A stretch of DNA of 15,113 nucleotides from Candidatus Komeilibacteria bacterium (GTDB lineage Bacteria; Patescibacteriota; Patescibacteriia; UBA1558; 2-01-FULL-52-15). Each line of letters opens with the position of its first letter. Positions within the stretch are counted from its first letter, which is position 1. Location: NCBI GenBank assembly GCA_016204595.1, contig JACQKJ010000056.1, positions 1 to 15,113 on the forward strand, read 5' to 3'. A program made the translations under genes and the position numbers. Of the stretch, positions 1-6,995 are shown piece after piece. Below the pieces are notes generated by a model. It saw nothing but the letters and a program-made list of their open reading frames with translations, had not been told where the DNA came from and ran no database searches.

Positions 1-2
1 AT

Positions 3-95
3 GCTGAAGTGCGCATGCAAGGCTCTCATAAAGTATTTCATGTTACGCGTGGTCAACGTATCGTGCGAGGGTGTTTAGCAAAAATCGAGTTTTAA
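3..95 (+). CDS. C-terminal fragment of an unidentified protein (5' end outside window)
   Basis: The third frame is open from the window edge to a TAA at 93-95 and gives about 30 residues ending in RGCLAKIEF. I prefer it to the frame-1 reading (open from base 1 to a TAG at 76-78) because it is richer in ordinary protein residues and ends 14 bp before the ATG of the next gene, a normal operon spacing. The tail vaguely resembles the last strand of GHKL/HATPase domains (G-T-x-V-x-I-x-F), and DUF4325 proteins are known to occur with such ATPases. That identity is only a guess: the fragment is too short for any firm call, and even the frame is uncertain. Confidence 0.3.
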   Translation, partial: AEVRMQGSHKVFHVTRGQRIVRGCLAKIEF

Positions 96-109
96 TACAT
101 GTAAAATAT

Positions 110-403
110 ATGAAGTTACGACTTGAAAAATTTGGAAAAACATTGATATCTCGAGAATTGGGCAGTGAGGCGTTTAAGGCATTACAATCAACATTGCGCG
201 AATTACCCAAGAACGAGGAGCTAACAATAGATTTTTCCGGAGTATTAACATTGTCGCCGTCATGGGCGGATGAGTTTTTAAGCCCCTTGCTCGATCAATT
301 TGGTGATCGCGTAATTCTCTTACCGAGCGATAATCTTTCAGTGCACGCAACGCTTAGAATTCTTCAAGAGGTTAATAAGCGTCGATTTAACGTTGAGGCA
401 TAA
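110..403 (+). CDS. STAS-like domain protein (DUF4325)
   Basis: A 97-residue protein made of one alpha/beta domain. An N-terminal strand and helix (MKLRLEKFGKTLISRELGSEAF) lead to a buried strand, LTIDFSGVLTLSPSWADEFL, which carries the hallmark of DUF4325: D-F-x-G-V, a short loop, then S-x-x-x-A-D-E-F. The fold is related to STAS anti-anti-sigma domains, and family members are thought to act in protein-switch regulation, often beside or fused to a GHKL ATPase. I chose the ATG at 110 because the domain begins there. A GTG at 71 would add 13 residues that do not look like the family. No clear Shine-Dalgarno site precedes it. The family call is fairly sure; the regulated target cannot be read from the sequence. 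Confidence 0.72.
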   Translation: MKLRLEKFGKTLISRELGSEAFKALQSTLRELPKNEELTIDFSGVLTLSPSWADEFLSPLLDQFGDRVILLPSDNLSVHATLRILQEVNKRRFNVEA

Positions 404-513
404 TGTTTTGGCGGTGGCGCTTTGAGGTGCGTCGCCGGTATGCTGAAAACGCGCTCGAAAAGCTAAGCAGGTCAAGCTTCTCGATGGAAGTCTTCGTACG
501 AAAAGGGCGCTAG
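403..513 (+). CDS. Possible 36-aa basic peptide, start overlapping the DUF4325 stop
   Basis: The stop of the preceding gene and this ATG share a base (TAATG, 401-405), the classic arrangement for translational coupling. The product is 36 residues, Arg-rich (MFWRWRFEVRRRYAENALEK at the start), with an amphipathic helical look and no signal peptide. It has no homologue that I recognise. It may be a real small partner, the remnant of a longer decayed gene, or chance: all three frames carry stops soon after 513, so it cannot be rescued into a longer protein by one frameshift. Confidence 0.3.
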   Translation: MFWRWRFEVRRRYAENALEKLSRSSFSMEVFVRKGR

Positions 514-638
514 ACCCTCCCAGTAAAAGATACGCGTTTAGCAGCCTTTACGCTGGTATAGAACTCAAGCTTGGGCGGTCGTGGATGTCAGCGGTTGCAT
601 GATTTGAAGTAAATCCGTAGAGGGGCTAGAATGACGAT
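514..638 (+). other. Intergenic stretch, no recognisable gene
   Basis: About 125 bp between the small ORF and the methyltransferase-like gene. I see no tRNA fold, no strong promoter and no terminator hairpin with a T-run. A GAGGGG at 620-625 could serve as a distant Shine-Dalgarno site for the ATG at 639, with a spacer of about 13 nt. Confidence 0.4.
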
Positions 639-1154
639 ATGCATTGGATCATTGCCGCATTTTTTGTACCGGTTCCCTTGTTCCATGTATGGCTTCATGC
701 GCTTTTACCGGCATGGCGCAGGGCGCCGGTGCTGATTTACGTTTTTTTTGTTGCCGCGTGGGCAGGCGCTGCAGCCATTCTGCCGGTTGTTGACCGAGTC
801 TCACCGATAGCTTTTGTGCCCTCGGCAGGCCTGCAACTGATCAGCTCTGTTTTCATGCTCATCGGTCTTTCCATGGTATGCTTGAGCCTGATCACACTTG
901 GGCCGGTACGTTTTTTTGTACTTTCTGTACTGAAACCGGAGGGGGCACCCGCTACTCGCGTGACCTCAGGCATCTTTCGGTTTGTATCGCACCCGTCATA
1001 TCTCGGTATCCTTATGATCTCATTTTTTAATTTTGTCGGCAGCGGCAAATTGTATTTAGCTGGAATCTTTGCGTATTTTCTCATCACACTGCCGATCGTT
1101 ATACTTTTCGAGGAGCGAGAGCTTGCAGCCCGTTTGTCGAGCATTAGAATGTAA
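639..1154 (+). CDS. ICMT/PEMT-like membrane methyltransferase family protein, short C-terminus
   Basis: A 171-residue integral membrane protein with about five hydrophobic segments (near 3-22, 30-50, 64-86, 120-134 and 138-156). The motif GIFRFVSHPSYLG (111-123) followed by EEREL (158-162) matches the isoprenylcysteine carboxyl methyltransferase / phospholipid methyltransferase superfamily. In that superfamily the (R/S)HPxY and E-E-R elements build the S-adenosylmethionine site at the membrane face. Family members usually continue about 20 residues beyond the EER helix with a G-x-x-Y-x-x-Y-x-x-x-V-P tail; here the protein stops eight residues after EERELA. Ser replaces the common Arg before HP. 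The ATG at 639 is the first start after an in-frame TAG at 627-629. The substrate is unknown, and the missing tail raises the possibility of an inactive or divergent member. Confidence 0.68.
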   Translation: MHWIIAAFFVPVPLFHVWLHALLPAWRRAPVLIYVFFVAAWAGAAAILPVVDRVSPIAFVPSAGLQLISSVFMLIGLSMVCLSLITLGPVRFFVLSVLKPEGAPATRVTSGIFRFVSHPSYLGILMISFFNFVGSGKLYLAGIFAYFLITLPIVILFEERELAARLSSIRM

Positions 1155-1268
1155 GCGCTTCCCTCTTGCGTGTCTTTTTTCACGCGTTTCATAGTATCCC
1201 AGGTAGAGACGGGTTCTTCCCGGGGACTTCCAGCGTCGGCTTTATTTAAAATTCGAAAAGCTGTAAGA

Positions 1269-1296
1269 TTGTACCTACTCTAAGCATCAATACTAT
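1269..1296 (+). promoter_or_regulatory. Candidate promoter for the coiled-coil Cys-rich protein (leaderless)
   Basis: TTGTAC at 1269-1274, a 16-bp spacer, then TACTAT at 1291-1296, five bases before the ATG at 1302. Transcription would begin at or beside the start codon, which fits the absence of any Shine-Dalgarno site. The match is moderate: the -35 differs from consensus at two positions. Confidence 0.4.
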
Positions 1297-1301
1297 TCAC
1301 C

Positions 1302-2957
1302 ATGAATAACATACCCATGGGCAAAATCGCGGCCGGAATAGCCGGTATTGCGGTTATCGGCCTTGCAGCCGCCTTTATGAGCGGCGTTTTTAATCCCCAG
1401 TTTACCGACGGAGGAGTGGACGTTCGCAACACGGCCTGCGAGGATCTGGCATCCGCCAGGGCTGCCATAGCAACCGAATTGGAGCAACGAAAGCTTGCGG
1501 TGCAAGAAACGCTGGATGCTGCAAAGGAGAAGGCGAGCGACGACTACTGGGTGCGTAATCGCCAACTAGAAAATGAGTACCATGAATGTATTTCGCGTGC
1601 ATTGACCGCTGATCCCTGCAAGGAGCCTTTTGATGAGGTCGGTAGGCTGTACGAAGAAATAATGGCCGATTTCGCGGCTGACAAGGGATTCAACGAGGCG
1701 AAGTTCAATGAACGCGAGGCGGCAAAGAAACGATATAACGATTGCGTCGAGGAGACGCGCAAACCGGAATTCTATCCGGAGAAGGAAGCCGCATGCAAAG
1801 CGGCGCTTGACGCGGGCAGATCAACAAATCAGCAGCAGCGTGAGGCAGATGAGGCGGCGGCTCAAGCGCGGTATACCGAAGCCGTCGCTGCCGCAGAAAG
1901 CGCCTTCCAGCAGAAGCAGGCCATCCTGGATGCCATAGAAAAGAAGTGCAAGGAACCGGGCGGAACGTCCAACGTGAATATCGGGATCATTACGACCGGC
2001 GGCACCGGAACCGAGATCAAAACGTCGAGTTCCGCGTGTACGGGAGTCTTTGCGGGCAACGATCCTGACGTCGAACGCCAGATCAGGGACCTCGAGAACC
2101 AATTGCAAAAAGCACAGGCTGGAGGCTTAAGCGGCGGGCTCTTCGGTACCGAGCATATCCAGGAAGCGCTCGATCGTCTGCGACAGGAGCTGAAAGATTC
2201 AGAAAGAACATGCACGGTAGACGCTGATTGCGGAGACCCTGCGCCGGTATGCTGCAGCGGAACACAGGTTGGTCGGGCATTCTGCGACGGCGGCGTCTGC
2301 GCGTCCGAGAAAACAGATTGCGTCAGTCCCGAGATCTGCGCAGGAAAGCCGGCGCAGTGTGTGGCGCCAGGCACTGGCGTACAGCAGCAGGATGGCGTGT
2401 ACATAAGCCGCACGATTCCTGAAGTCGGGTCGTGCTCGCAGAATCTGCAAGTGCTGAATCTACAGCAGGCAACGCCAGACTCGGTCCGTTATTCGATCGG
2501 CGGTAACATCCCGGGCTGGCTGCGTATCGACGCGCCGGGAGGTGCGCTGCCTGCCAACGTCAACGTGACCTACTCCTGCAACACGGTGCAGGGCTTTGGC
2601 CCCGGCACGTACACTGCCGGCGGCAGTATTACGGTATATAACGCAGCGAACGAGCTTATCAATACGATTCCGTTCAATGTCTCCATCACGGTTACGCCGT
2701 CTCAGAAAACGGTGGACGTCATCATGTACGGCGGCACGTATATTCCTCTGGATCAGGTGCACAGATCAACCGGTACGGAGTGCGACCAAGAAGAACACTG
2801 GCATGCGAACGGCGGATCTGTGAAGGCACTCGATGGTTCGAGCGTTCCAGACACCAGTGACTGCGGTTATGGCAAGACAAAGGCCGTCCCGATCATTTCA
2901 GTGCCTGATACTCGCTTGCGAGGTGAAGTGCGGGGGCTCGAGAGTCTGAAGAATTAA
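1302..2957 (+). CDS. Membrane-anchored coiled-coil and Cys-rich surface protein, unknown function
   Basis: 551 residues. One hydrophobic segment at about 8-28 follows a short N-terminus with a lysine, so it is an uncleaved anchor or signal peptide with the rest outside. Residues 45-215 and 256-302 are Ala/Glu/Lys/Gln-rich helices that look like coiled coils, with Cys at 46, 96, 106, 148, 165, 216 and 246. Residues 304-353 are Cys-dense, with a V-D-A-D-C motif and a CC pair like small disulfide-knot modules. Residues 370-466 look like an Ig-type beta sandwich (PGTYTAGGSITVYNAANELI). The tail, 475-530, carries C494, H499-W-H501 and C521. Many disulfides imply an oxidising exterior. A later ATG at 1317 would also keep the anchor. 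The role is probably structural or adhesive at the surface; I recognise no enzyme. Confidence 0.75.
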   Translation: MNNIPMGKIAAGIAGIAVIGLAAAFMSGVFNPQFTDGGVDVRNTACEDLASARAAIATELEQRKLAVQETLDAAKEKASDDYWVRNRQLENEYHECISRALTADPCKEPFDEVGRLYEEIMADFAADKGFNEAKFNEREAAKKRYNDCVEETRKPEFYPEKEAACKAALDAGRSTNQQQREADEAAAQARYTEAVAAAESAFQQKQAILDAIEKKCKEPGGTSNVNIGIITTGGTGTEIKTSSSACTGVFAGNDPDVERQIRDLENQLQKAQAGGLSGGLFGTEHIQEALDRLRQELKDSERTCTVDADCGDPAPVCCSGTQVGRAFCDGGVCASEKTDCVSPEICAGKPAQCVAPGTGVQQQDGVYISRTIPEVGSCSQNLQVLNLQQATPDSVRYSIGGNIPGWLRIDAPGGALPANVNVTYSCNTVQGFGPGTYTAGGSITVYNAANELINTIPFNVSITVTPSQKTVDVIMYGGTYIPLDQVHRSTGTECDQEEHWHANGGSVKALDGSSVPDTSDCGYGKTKAVPIISVPDTRLRGEVRGLESLKN

Positions 2958-2989
2958 GAGCAGCGAATTCAACGTCAGGTGAGGCGGGT

Positions 2990-3018
2990 TTGACAAACGC
3001 TCCCGGCTGATTTATAAT
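2990..3018 (+). promoter_or_regulatory. Perfect consensus sigma-70 promoter of the exporter operon
   Basis: TTGACA (2990-2995), exactly 17 bp, then TATAAT (3013-3018). Both hexamers match consensus at every position. Transcription should start near 3025, about 30 bases before the AbrB start codon. An unregulated promoter this strong would be costly for a membrane exporter, which fits the operator-like palindrome immediately downstream. Confidence 0.88.
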
Positions 3019-3032
3019 TCCTACATGTAGGA
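3019..3032. promoter_or_regulatory. 14-bp perfect palindrome at the start site, candidate operator
   Basis: TCCTACATGTAGGA reads identically on both strands, directly abuts the -10 box and covers the expected transcription start. The half-site GTAGGA (3027-3032) recurs in direct orientation at 3036-3041, nine bases on. This is the position of a repressor site blocking initiation. The AbrB-type product of the first gene is an obvious candidate ligand, but TACA/TGTA symmetry is also seen in operators of other families (for example BlaI/CopY), so the binder is inferred. Confidence 0.6.
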
Positions 3033-3055
3033 TTAGTAGGAAATTTTGAATACCT

Positions 3056-3304
3056 ATGGATATTCACAAAATCAACGAACCCGCCTTCTATGGGACCACG
3101 ACCATCGGCGAAAAAGGCCAGGTGGTGATACCTTCCGAGGCTCGGAAATCCATGAAGGTAAAAAGCGGGGAAAAACTTCTGGTCTTTGGCATGGGCACAG
3201 ACATGGTCATTCTCTCGAAACTTTCAAATCTGGAGAAGTTCGCGTCTCATTTGTCGAAGCGCCTTGAAGCCATGCGCGAGATCATACGAAAGACATCCTC
3301 ATGA
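3056..3304 (+). CDS. AbrB/SpoVT-family transcriptional regulator
   Basis: 82 residues. Residues 12-57 form a swapped-hairpin AbrB/SpoVT DNA-binding domain, with the core TIGEKGQVVIPSEARKSMKV matching the family pattern G-(E)-K-G-Q-V-x-I-P-x-x-(A)-R and then the basic G-E-K-L-L-V strand. The C-terminus (58-80) is a single basic amphipathic helix, probably for dimerisation. Such proteins bind DNA as dimers, as regulators or antitoxins. There is no toxin gene beside it; instead an adaptor-ATPase-permease set starts 34 bp downstream, so I infer a local regulator of that operon. AGGA at 3038-3041 is 14 nt from the ATG, a long spacing. The competing frame from a TTG at 3046 does not give this domain. 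Confidence 0.88.
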   Translation: MDIHKINEPAFYGTTTIGEKGQVVIPSEARKSMKVKSGEKLLVFGMGTDMVILSKLSNLEKFASHLSKRLEAMREIIRKTSS

Positions 3305-3338
3305 TCTCTTTTGTTAACAAGAATATGCTTAGAGCGCT

Positions 3339-5000
3339 ATGAAACGAATACGACGCATCGTGTATAGTGTTATTGCGCTGGCAATCGTTGGAGCTATTGG
3401 CTGGAATTTATATGCAAGCAAAAATAAGCCTGTTCAGTACCAGACCGTACCGGTGGCAAAGATGGACCTCGTGCAGACCGTTGAGGCGACCGGATCGGTT
3501 GCGTCTGCGCAGGACCTGAGCCTGAGTTTCAAGACGCAGGGAAAGATCCAGGAGATATCAGTTGCCATAGGCGACCATGTGGTGAGAGGCGCGACTCTTG
3601 CGTCGCTTGCCGACACATCTCTGAGTTCACAAGTTGATCGCGCTCGCGCAACATTGCTTTCTGCCCAGGCTGATCTGGATAAGCTGCTTTCAGGAGCGAA
3701 AGAAACGGAGATAGCTATTGGTTTAGAGGAGGTCAATAAAGCGCAGGTTGATCTTGATTCCGTCCAGGCGACGCTTGAGAATCTACTGATAGATCAGGAT
3801 CGGCAGCATCAAGCGTATAGCGCCACCGCGTTGCAAACCCTCGTTGATTCCGCGTTCGTCGCTGATTACACCAATGATGTCGTGTTCGATGGCATTTTGG
3901 ATGCGCAGGCGCAAGCGAGCTTCGACACGACGAAAACGCAAGCTCTCCATGATGCGCAGGTGAAGTACGATCAGGCTAAGACGCTTCTACAAACCGCGAA
4001 AGCCGCTCAAGCCACGGCGCAGCAAAGCCAGACTGACTCCCTGATCCTTGATGCGCTGCAAGCGATGCGAACCGGACTCGAAGCGGTCTCATCGCTTCTC
4101 GATTCCTCGTTCGAAGCGTTATCAGGAGCGATCGTAAATTCCGTCTATCCACAAACGACGATCGATTCGCTGCGATCATCGTTCAATACGCGGGCGTCCG
4201 CGGTGGCAAGCAGCAAAACTTCCGTTCAATCGTCGATCAATGACTTCACGACGGGTTTGCAAAGCCTCGCGAGCGATCTGGATGCTGCAGCTTACAAGGT
4301 GAAAAGCGCGGAACAGGCATTGGCTCTGGCGCAGGCACGGTACAATGCGCTCATAGCGCAACCGGAGAACTACGAGATCCAGCAGCAGCACGCGAGAGTT
4401 CTGCAGGCCGAAGCCGATGTGCGTTCTGCGCAGGGAAATTTAGGCGATACGATCATGCTGGCGCCGGTTGACGGCACGATAACGGCGATTGATGCAAAAG
4501 TCGGCGAAGTTGCGTCCCCTACTACCGCGGTCATTAAAATGATCGGCGACAGTACATTGCAGATCGATGTTGATATTCCTGAGTCTGATATTATCAAAGT
4601 AGCCTTGGGCCAGAACGCGGAGATCTCGCTGGATGCGTTCAGCGCCGATGCTGTGTTCAAGGGAACTATCAGTTTCATTGAACCTACGCAGCGTCTCATA
4701 CAGGGCGTTGTCTACTACCGCGTTACGGTCGTGTTCAATGAGCAGAACAATGCGATCAAACCGGGCATGACGGCGACCGTGCGCATCCGCACGGCAGAGC
4801 GCCGAGGAGCGCTGACCGTACCGCTTCGCGCAGTAAGCATTTCATCAAGCGATGGGACACGATCAGTTCGCATGCTCGAAGCCGACCATACCGTAACCAC
4901 GAAAGCAATAACAACCGGCATTCGCGGCGATGACGGAATTGTGGAAATACTGTCTGGACTTTCGGAAGGCGAGAACGTCATTGTCGGCGAGAGCAAGTAG
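3339..5000 (+). CDS. HlyD/MacA-type efflux adaptor (membrane fusion protein)
   Basis: 553 residues. A single N-terminal membrane helix (about 6-25) leaves the rest extracytoplasmic. A first biotinyl-lipoyl half at about 55-95 has ATGSVASAQDLSLSF and then G-D-H-V-V-R-G. A very long Ala/Gln/Ser-rich helical hairpin spans about 96-368. The second lipoyl half at about 370-402 has LAPVDGTITAIDAKVGEV. A beta-barrel (about 406-485) with IKPGMTATVRI and a membrane-proximal domain end at 553. This is the adaptor of a MacAB-type ABC system: it couples the ATPase/permease pair to export across the envelope. The hairpin is much longer than the roughly 100 residues common in MacA. A single-membrane host would have no TolC to dock to, so it may act as a peripheral chamber or sensor. 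The cargo is unknown. Confidence 0.87.
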   Translation: MKRIRRIVYSVIALAIVGAIGWNLYASKNKPVQYQTVPVAKMDLVQTVEATGSVASAQDLSLSFKTQGKIQEISVAIGDHVVRGATLASLADTSLSSQVDRARATLLSAQADLDKLLSGAKETEIAIGLEEVNKAQVDLDSVQATLENLLIDQDRQHQAYSATALQTLVDSAFVADYTNDVVFDGILDAQAQASFDTTKTQALHDAQVKYDQAKTLLQTAKAAQATAQQSQTDSLILDALQAMRTGLEAVSSLLDSSFEALSGAIVNSVYPQTTIDSLRSSFNTRASAVASSKTSVQSSINDFTTGLQSLASDLDAAAYKVKSAEQALALAQARYNALIAQPENYEIQQQHARVLQAEADVRSAQGNLGDTIMLAPVDGTITAIDAKVGEVASPTTAVIKMIGDSTLQIDVDIPESDIIKVALGQNAEISLDAFSADAVFKGTISFIEPTQRLIQGVVYYRVTVVFNEQNNAIKPGMTATVRIRTAERRGALTVPLRAVSISSSDGTRSVRMLEADHTVTTKAITTGIRGDDGIVEILSGLSEGENVIVGESK

Positions 5001-5010
5001 TCGATTCGTT

Positions 5011-5754
5011 ATGCAGCACAACGGCGCACAAGCGATGATAGAACTTTTGCATATCTATAAGGAAATACGCAACGACGGCCTGGTCGTCAAGATCTTGCAA
5101 GACGTATCGCTTTCGGTTACCGGGGGTGAATTCGTGGCGATCATGGGTCCGTCCGGTTCGGGCAAATCGACGCTGATGAACATCATTGGTTTTTTGGATA
5201 CCGCGACGTCGGGCAATTATCGTTTCAAAGGCACTGACGTCAGCACGCTGACGGAAGACGAGCTCGCGAAGTACCGCAGCAGTGAGGTCGGGTACGTATT
5301 TCAGGCATTTCACCTGCTCGCAAAGACCAGTGTTCTTGAGAACGTAAAACTACCGCTCATGTACCATGCCGAGCGGCGTTCGGATCAGGAGCGCACTACA
5401 ATGGCGAAAAAGGTGATCGAGCAGGTCGGTCTCGGGCACCGGCTTGAGCATCTGTCAAACCAGCTTTCCGGCGGCGAGAAGCAGCGCGTGGCGATCGCGC
5501 GTGCACTCATCAATAATCCATCGCTTATTCTTGCAGATGAGCCGACGGGCAACCTTGACTCGGCGTCAGGCATTCAGATCATGCAGATATTGCAGGACCT
5601 GAACCGTCAGGGCAAAACGATTATTCTGGTGACCCACGAGAGCTCAACGGCGGAGCACGCGCGTCGCGTGGTCACGATACGGGACGGCGCGATCGAATCG
5701 GACCAGCAGGTTACGAGCCAGCGACGGGCAGTGGAGGAGACCAATTTAAAATAA
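5011..5754 (+). CDS. MacB/LolD-type ABC transporter ATPase
   Basis: 247 residues from the ATG at 5011. All nucleotide-binding motifs are intact: Walker A GPSGSGKST (46-54), Q-loop Gln at 98 in VFQAFHLL, signature LSGGEKQRV (152-160), Walker B LILADEP (172-178) followed by TGNLD, and H-loop His at 209 in VTHE. The GPSGSGKSTL/ADEPTGNLD wording is typical of the MacB, LolD and FtsE branch, which powers mechanotransmission permeases. I chose 5011 rather than an upstream start at 4930, which would overlap the adaptor by 71 bp. The 11 bases around it (TCGTTATGCAG) recur exactly at the next gene's start; 5035 is the other possible start. It lies 10 bp after the adaptor gene. ATP hydrolysis would drive the two downstream permeases. 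Confidence 0.9.
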   Translation: MQHNGAQAMIELLHIYKEIRNDGLVVKILQDVSLSVTGGEFVAIMGPSGSGKSTLMNIIGFLDTATSGNYRFKGTDVSTLTEDELAKYRSSEVGYVFQAFHLLAKTSVLENVKLPLMYHAERRSDQERTTMAKKVIEQVGLGHRLEHLSNQLSGGEKQRVAIARALINNPSLILADEPTGNLDSASGIQIMQILQDLNRQGKTIILVTHESSTAEHARRVVTIRDGAIESDQQVTSQRRAVEETNLK

Positions 5755-5759
5755 TCGTT

Positions 5760-6995
5760 ATGCAGACAGCGCTGTATATCCGAGAGGCGATCGGGTCGTT
5801 GCTCGTGAATAAATTGCGGTCTTTTTTGACCATGTTCGGCATCATCATCGGTATCGCCGCCATTGTCATCATCATCTCGGTCGGTGACGGCGCGCAGAGC
5901 CTGGTGATCAACCAGGTGAACAGTCTGGGGAGCAATATTGTCGCCGTGCTGCCCGGCGCGAGCGATGACAATGAACCGCCGGCAACGGCGTTGGGAATCT
6001 CGATCACGTCGCTCAAATATACGGACGCGACAGCGCTCCGCGACCAGGTGCAGGGGTTGATCGGTGTTGCCGCGTATGTGCGCGGGGTGGGCGCGATCGC
6101 GTCCGCGACGGAAAGCATTGATTCCAATTACACGGGCGTGACGCCTGATTATTTTTTTGTGGAAGACACGGCCCTTGACCGCGGCTATACGTTTACCGAG
6201 GACGACAACCGATCGCTCAACCGCGTCGCTGTCCTGGGCTGGAAAACGTATACAGACCTGTTTGGCAGCGCCGATCCGCTTGATCAGTTCATACGCGTAC
6301 AACGACAATCGTTCAGGGTTATCGGCGTTTTGAAAGAACGAGGAACGTCCGGATTTCAGAGCCAGGACGACCAGGTGTTCATTCCGATCCTGACGGCGCA
6401 GAAACTGCTCCTGGGCATTGACCATGTCGGTTTTATCAGGGCCAAAGCAGCCGAAGGAGAAAACCTCGATTTCGTGGCGGAGGATATTCGGGCGGTACTG
6501 CGCGAACGGCACGGCATCGAAAAGAACGAATCGGACGATTTCAGCGTGCGTACGATTACGCAGGCTCTTGACGTGCTCGGCACTATCACCGATGTCCTCA
6601 GGTATTTCCTTGCCGCGATCTCTGCGCTCGCGCTCATCGTGGGCGGCATTGGCATCATGAATATCATGCTGGTCGTAGTTCTCGAGCGCACGCAGGAGAT
6701 AGGCCTTCGCAAGGCGCTCGGAGCGCGGCCGTATCACCTGCGAATGCAATTTTTATTCGAGACCATGGTGATCAGCTTGCTTGGCGGCATTATCGGGCTT
6801 CTGATAGGCACGGGAGTATCGTACGGGATCGCCGTCGTCGTCAATTCGCTTGGTTATTTCTGGCGGTTCACCATCGGTTCATCGTCGATCGCCCTTTCTT
6901 TTATATTTCCCGTGATCATCGGCCTGGTGTTCGGATTTTATCCGGCGCAGAAGGCCGCGCGTCTCAAACCCATTGAAGCACTGCACTATGAATAG
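5760..6995 (+). CDS. MacB/FtsX-family ABC permease (first of two)
   Basis: 411 residues with the usual architecture. One transmembrane helix at about 22-43 is followed by an extracytoplasmic MacB-PCD domain (about 44-270), then three helices near 282-305, 333-360 and 378-396 of the FtsX domain. The motif ERTQEIGLRKALGA (309-322) is the conserved cytoplasmic coupling segment between helices 2 and 3 that contacts the ATPase. FYPAQKAARLKPIEAL near the end is also a family hallmark. It begins 5 bp after the ATPase stop and overlaps the second permease by 8 bp (ATGAATAG), so translation is probably coupled. It and its neighbour share the rare block VIGVxxERGxxGF, then D-D-x-V-F-I-P-x-x-T-A-Q-K-L-L-L-G, which points to tandem duplication and a heterodimer. 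What it transports cannot be told. Confidence 0.9.
   Translation: MQTALYIREAIGSLLVNKLRSFLTMFGIIIGIAAIVIIISVGDGAQSLVINQVNSLGSNIVAVLPGASDDNEPPATALGISITSLKYTDATALRDQVQGLIGVAAYVRGVGAIASATESIDSNYTGVTPDYFFVEDTALDRGYTFTEDDNRSLNRVAVLGWKTYTDLFGSADPLDQFIRVQRQSFRVIGVLKERGTSGFQSQDDQVFIPILTAQKLLLGIDHVGFIRAKAAEGENLDFVAEDIRAVLRERHGIEKNESDDFSVRTITQALDVLGTITDVLRYFLAAISALALIVGGIGIMNIMLVVVLERTQEIGLRKALGARPYHLRMQFLFETMVISLLGGIIGLLIGTGVSYGIAVVVNSLGYFWRFTIGSSSIALSFIFPVIIGLVFGFYPAQKAARLKPIEALHYE

Noticed and set aside
71..109. GTG start giving 13 extra residues on the DUF4325 protein
   Set aside because: The extension does not resemble the domain and overlaps the frame that I read as the preceding gene; the ATG at 110 begins the conserved region.
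530..555. tmRNA-like string (resembles a tag region ending in Leu-Ala-Ala)
   Set aside because: No tRNA-like acceptor end, no pseudoknot-sized flanks and no in-phase tag stop; a chance match.
737..1192. Minus-strand open frame of 151 codons
   Set aside because: Opposite the methyltransferase-like gene; its composition (Ser/Arg/Thr/Lys) is shadow-like and no membrane or domain pattern appears, while the plus strand has a family motif.
3046..3267. Alternative frame starting with TTG at 3046
   Set aside because: Better Shine-Dalgarno spacing, but its product has no domain, whereas the frame from 3056 encodes a clear AbrB domain.
4930..5010. Earlier start for the ATPase
   Set aside because: It would overlap the adaptor by 71 bp and add a tail without family similarity; 5011 has the same sequence context as the next gene's start.
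5607..6749. Long open frame on the minus strand (380 codons)
   Set aside because: Antisense to the ATPase end and first permease, Arg/Asp/His-rich as expected from a codon shadow, with no recognisable domain; the plus-strand genes are unambiguous.
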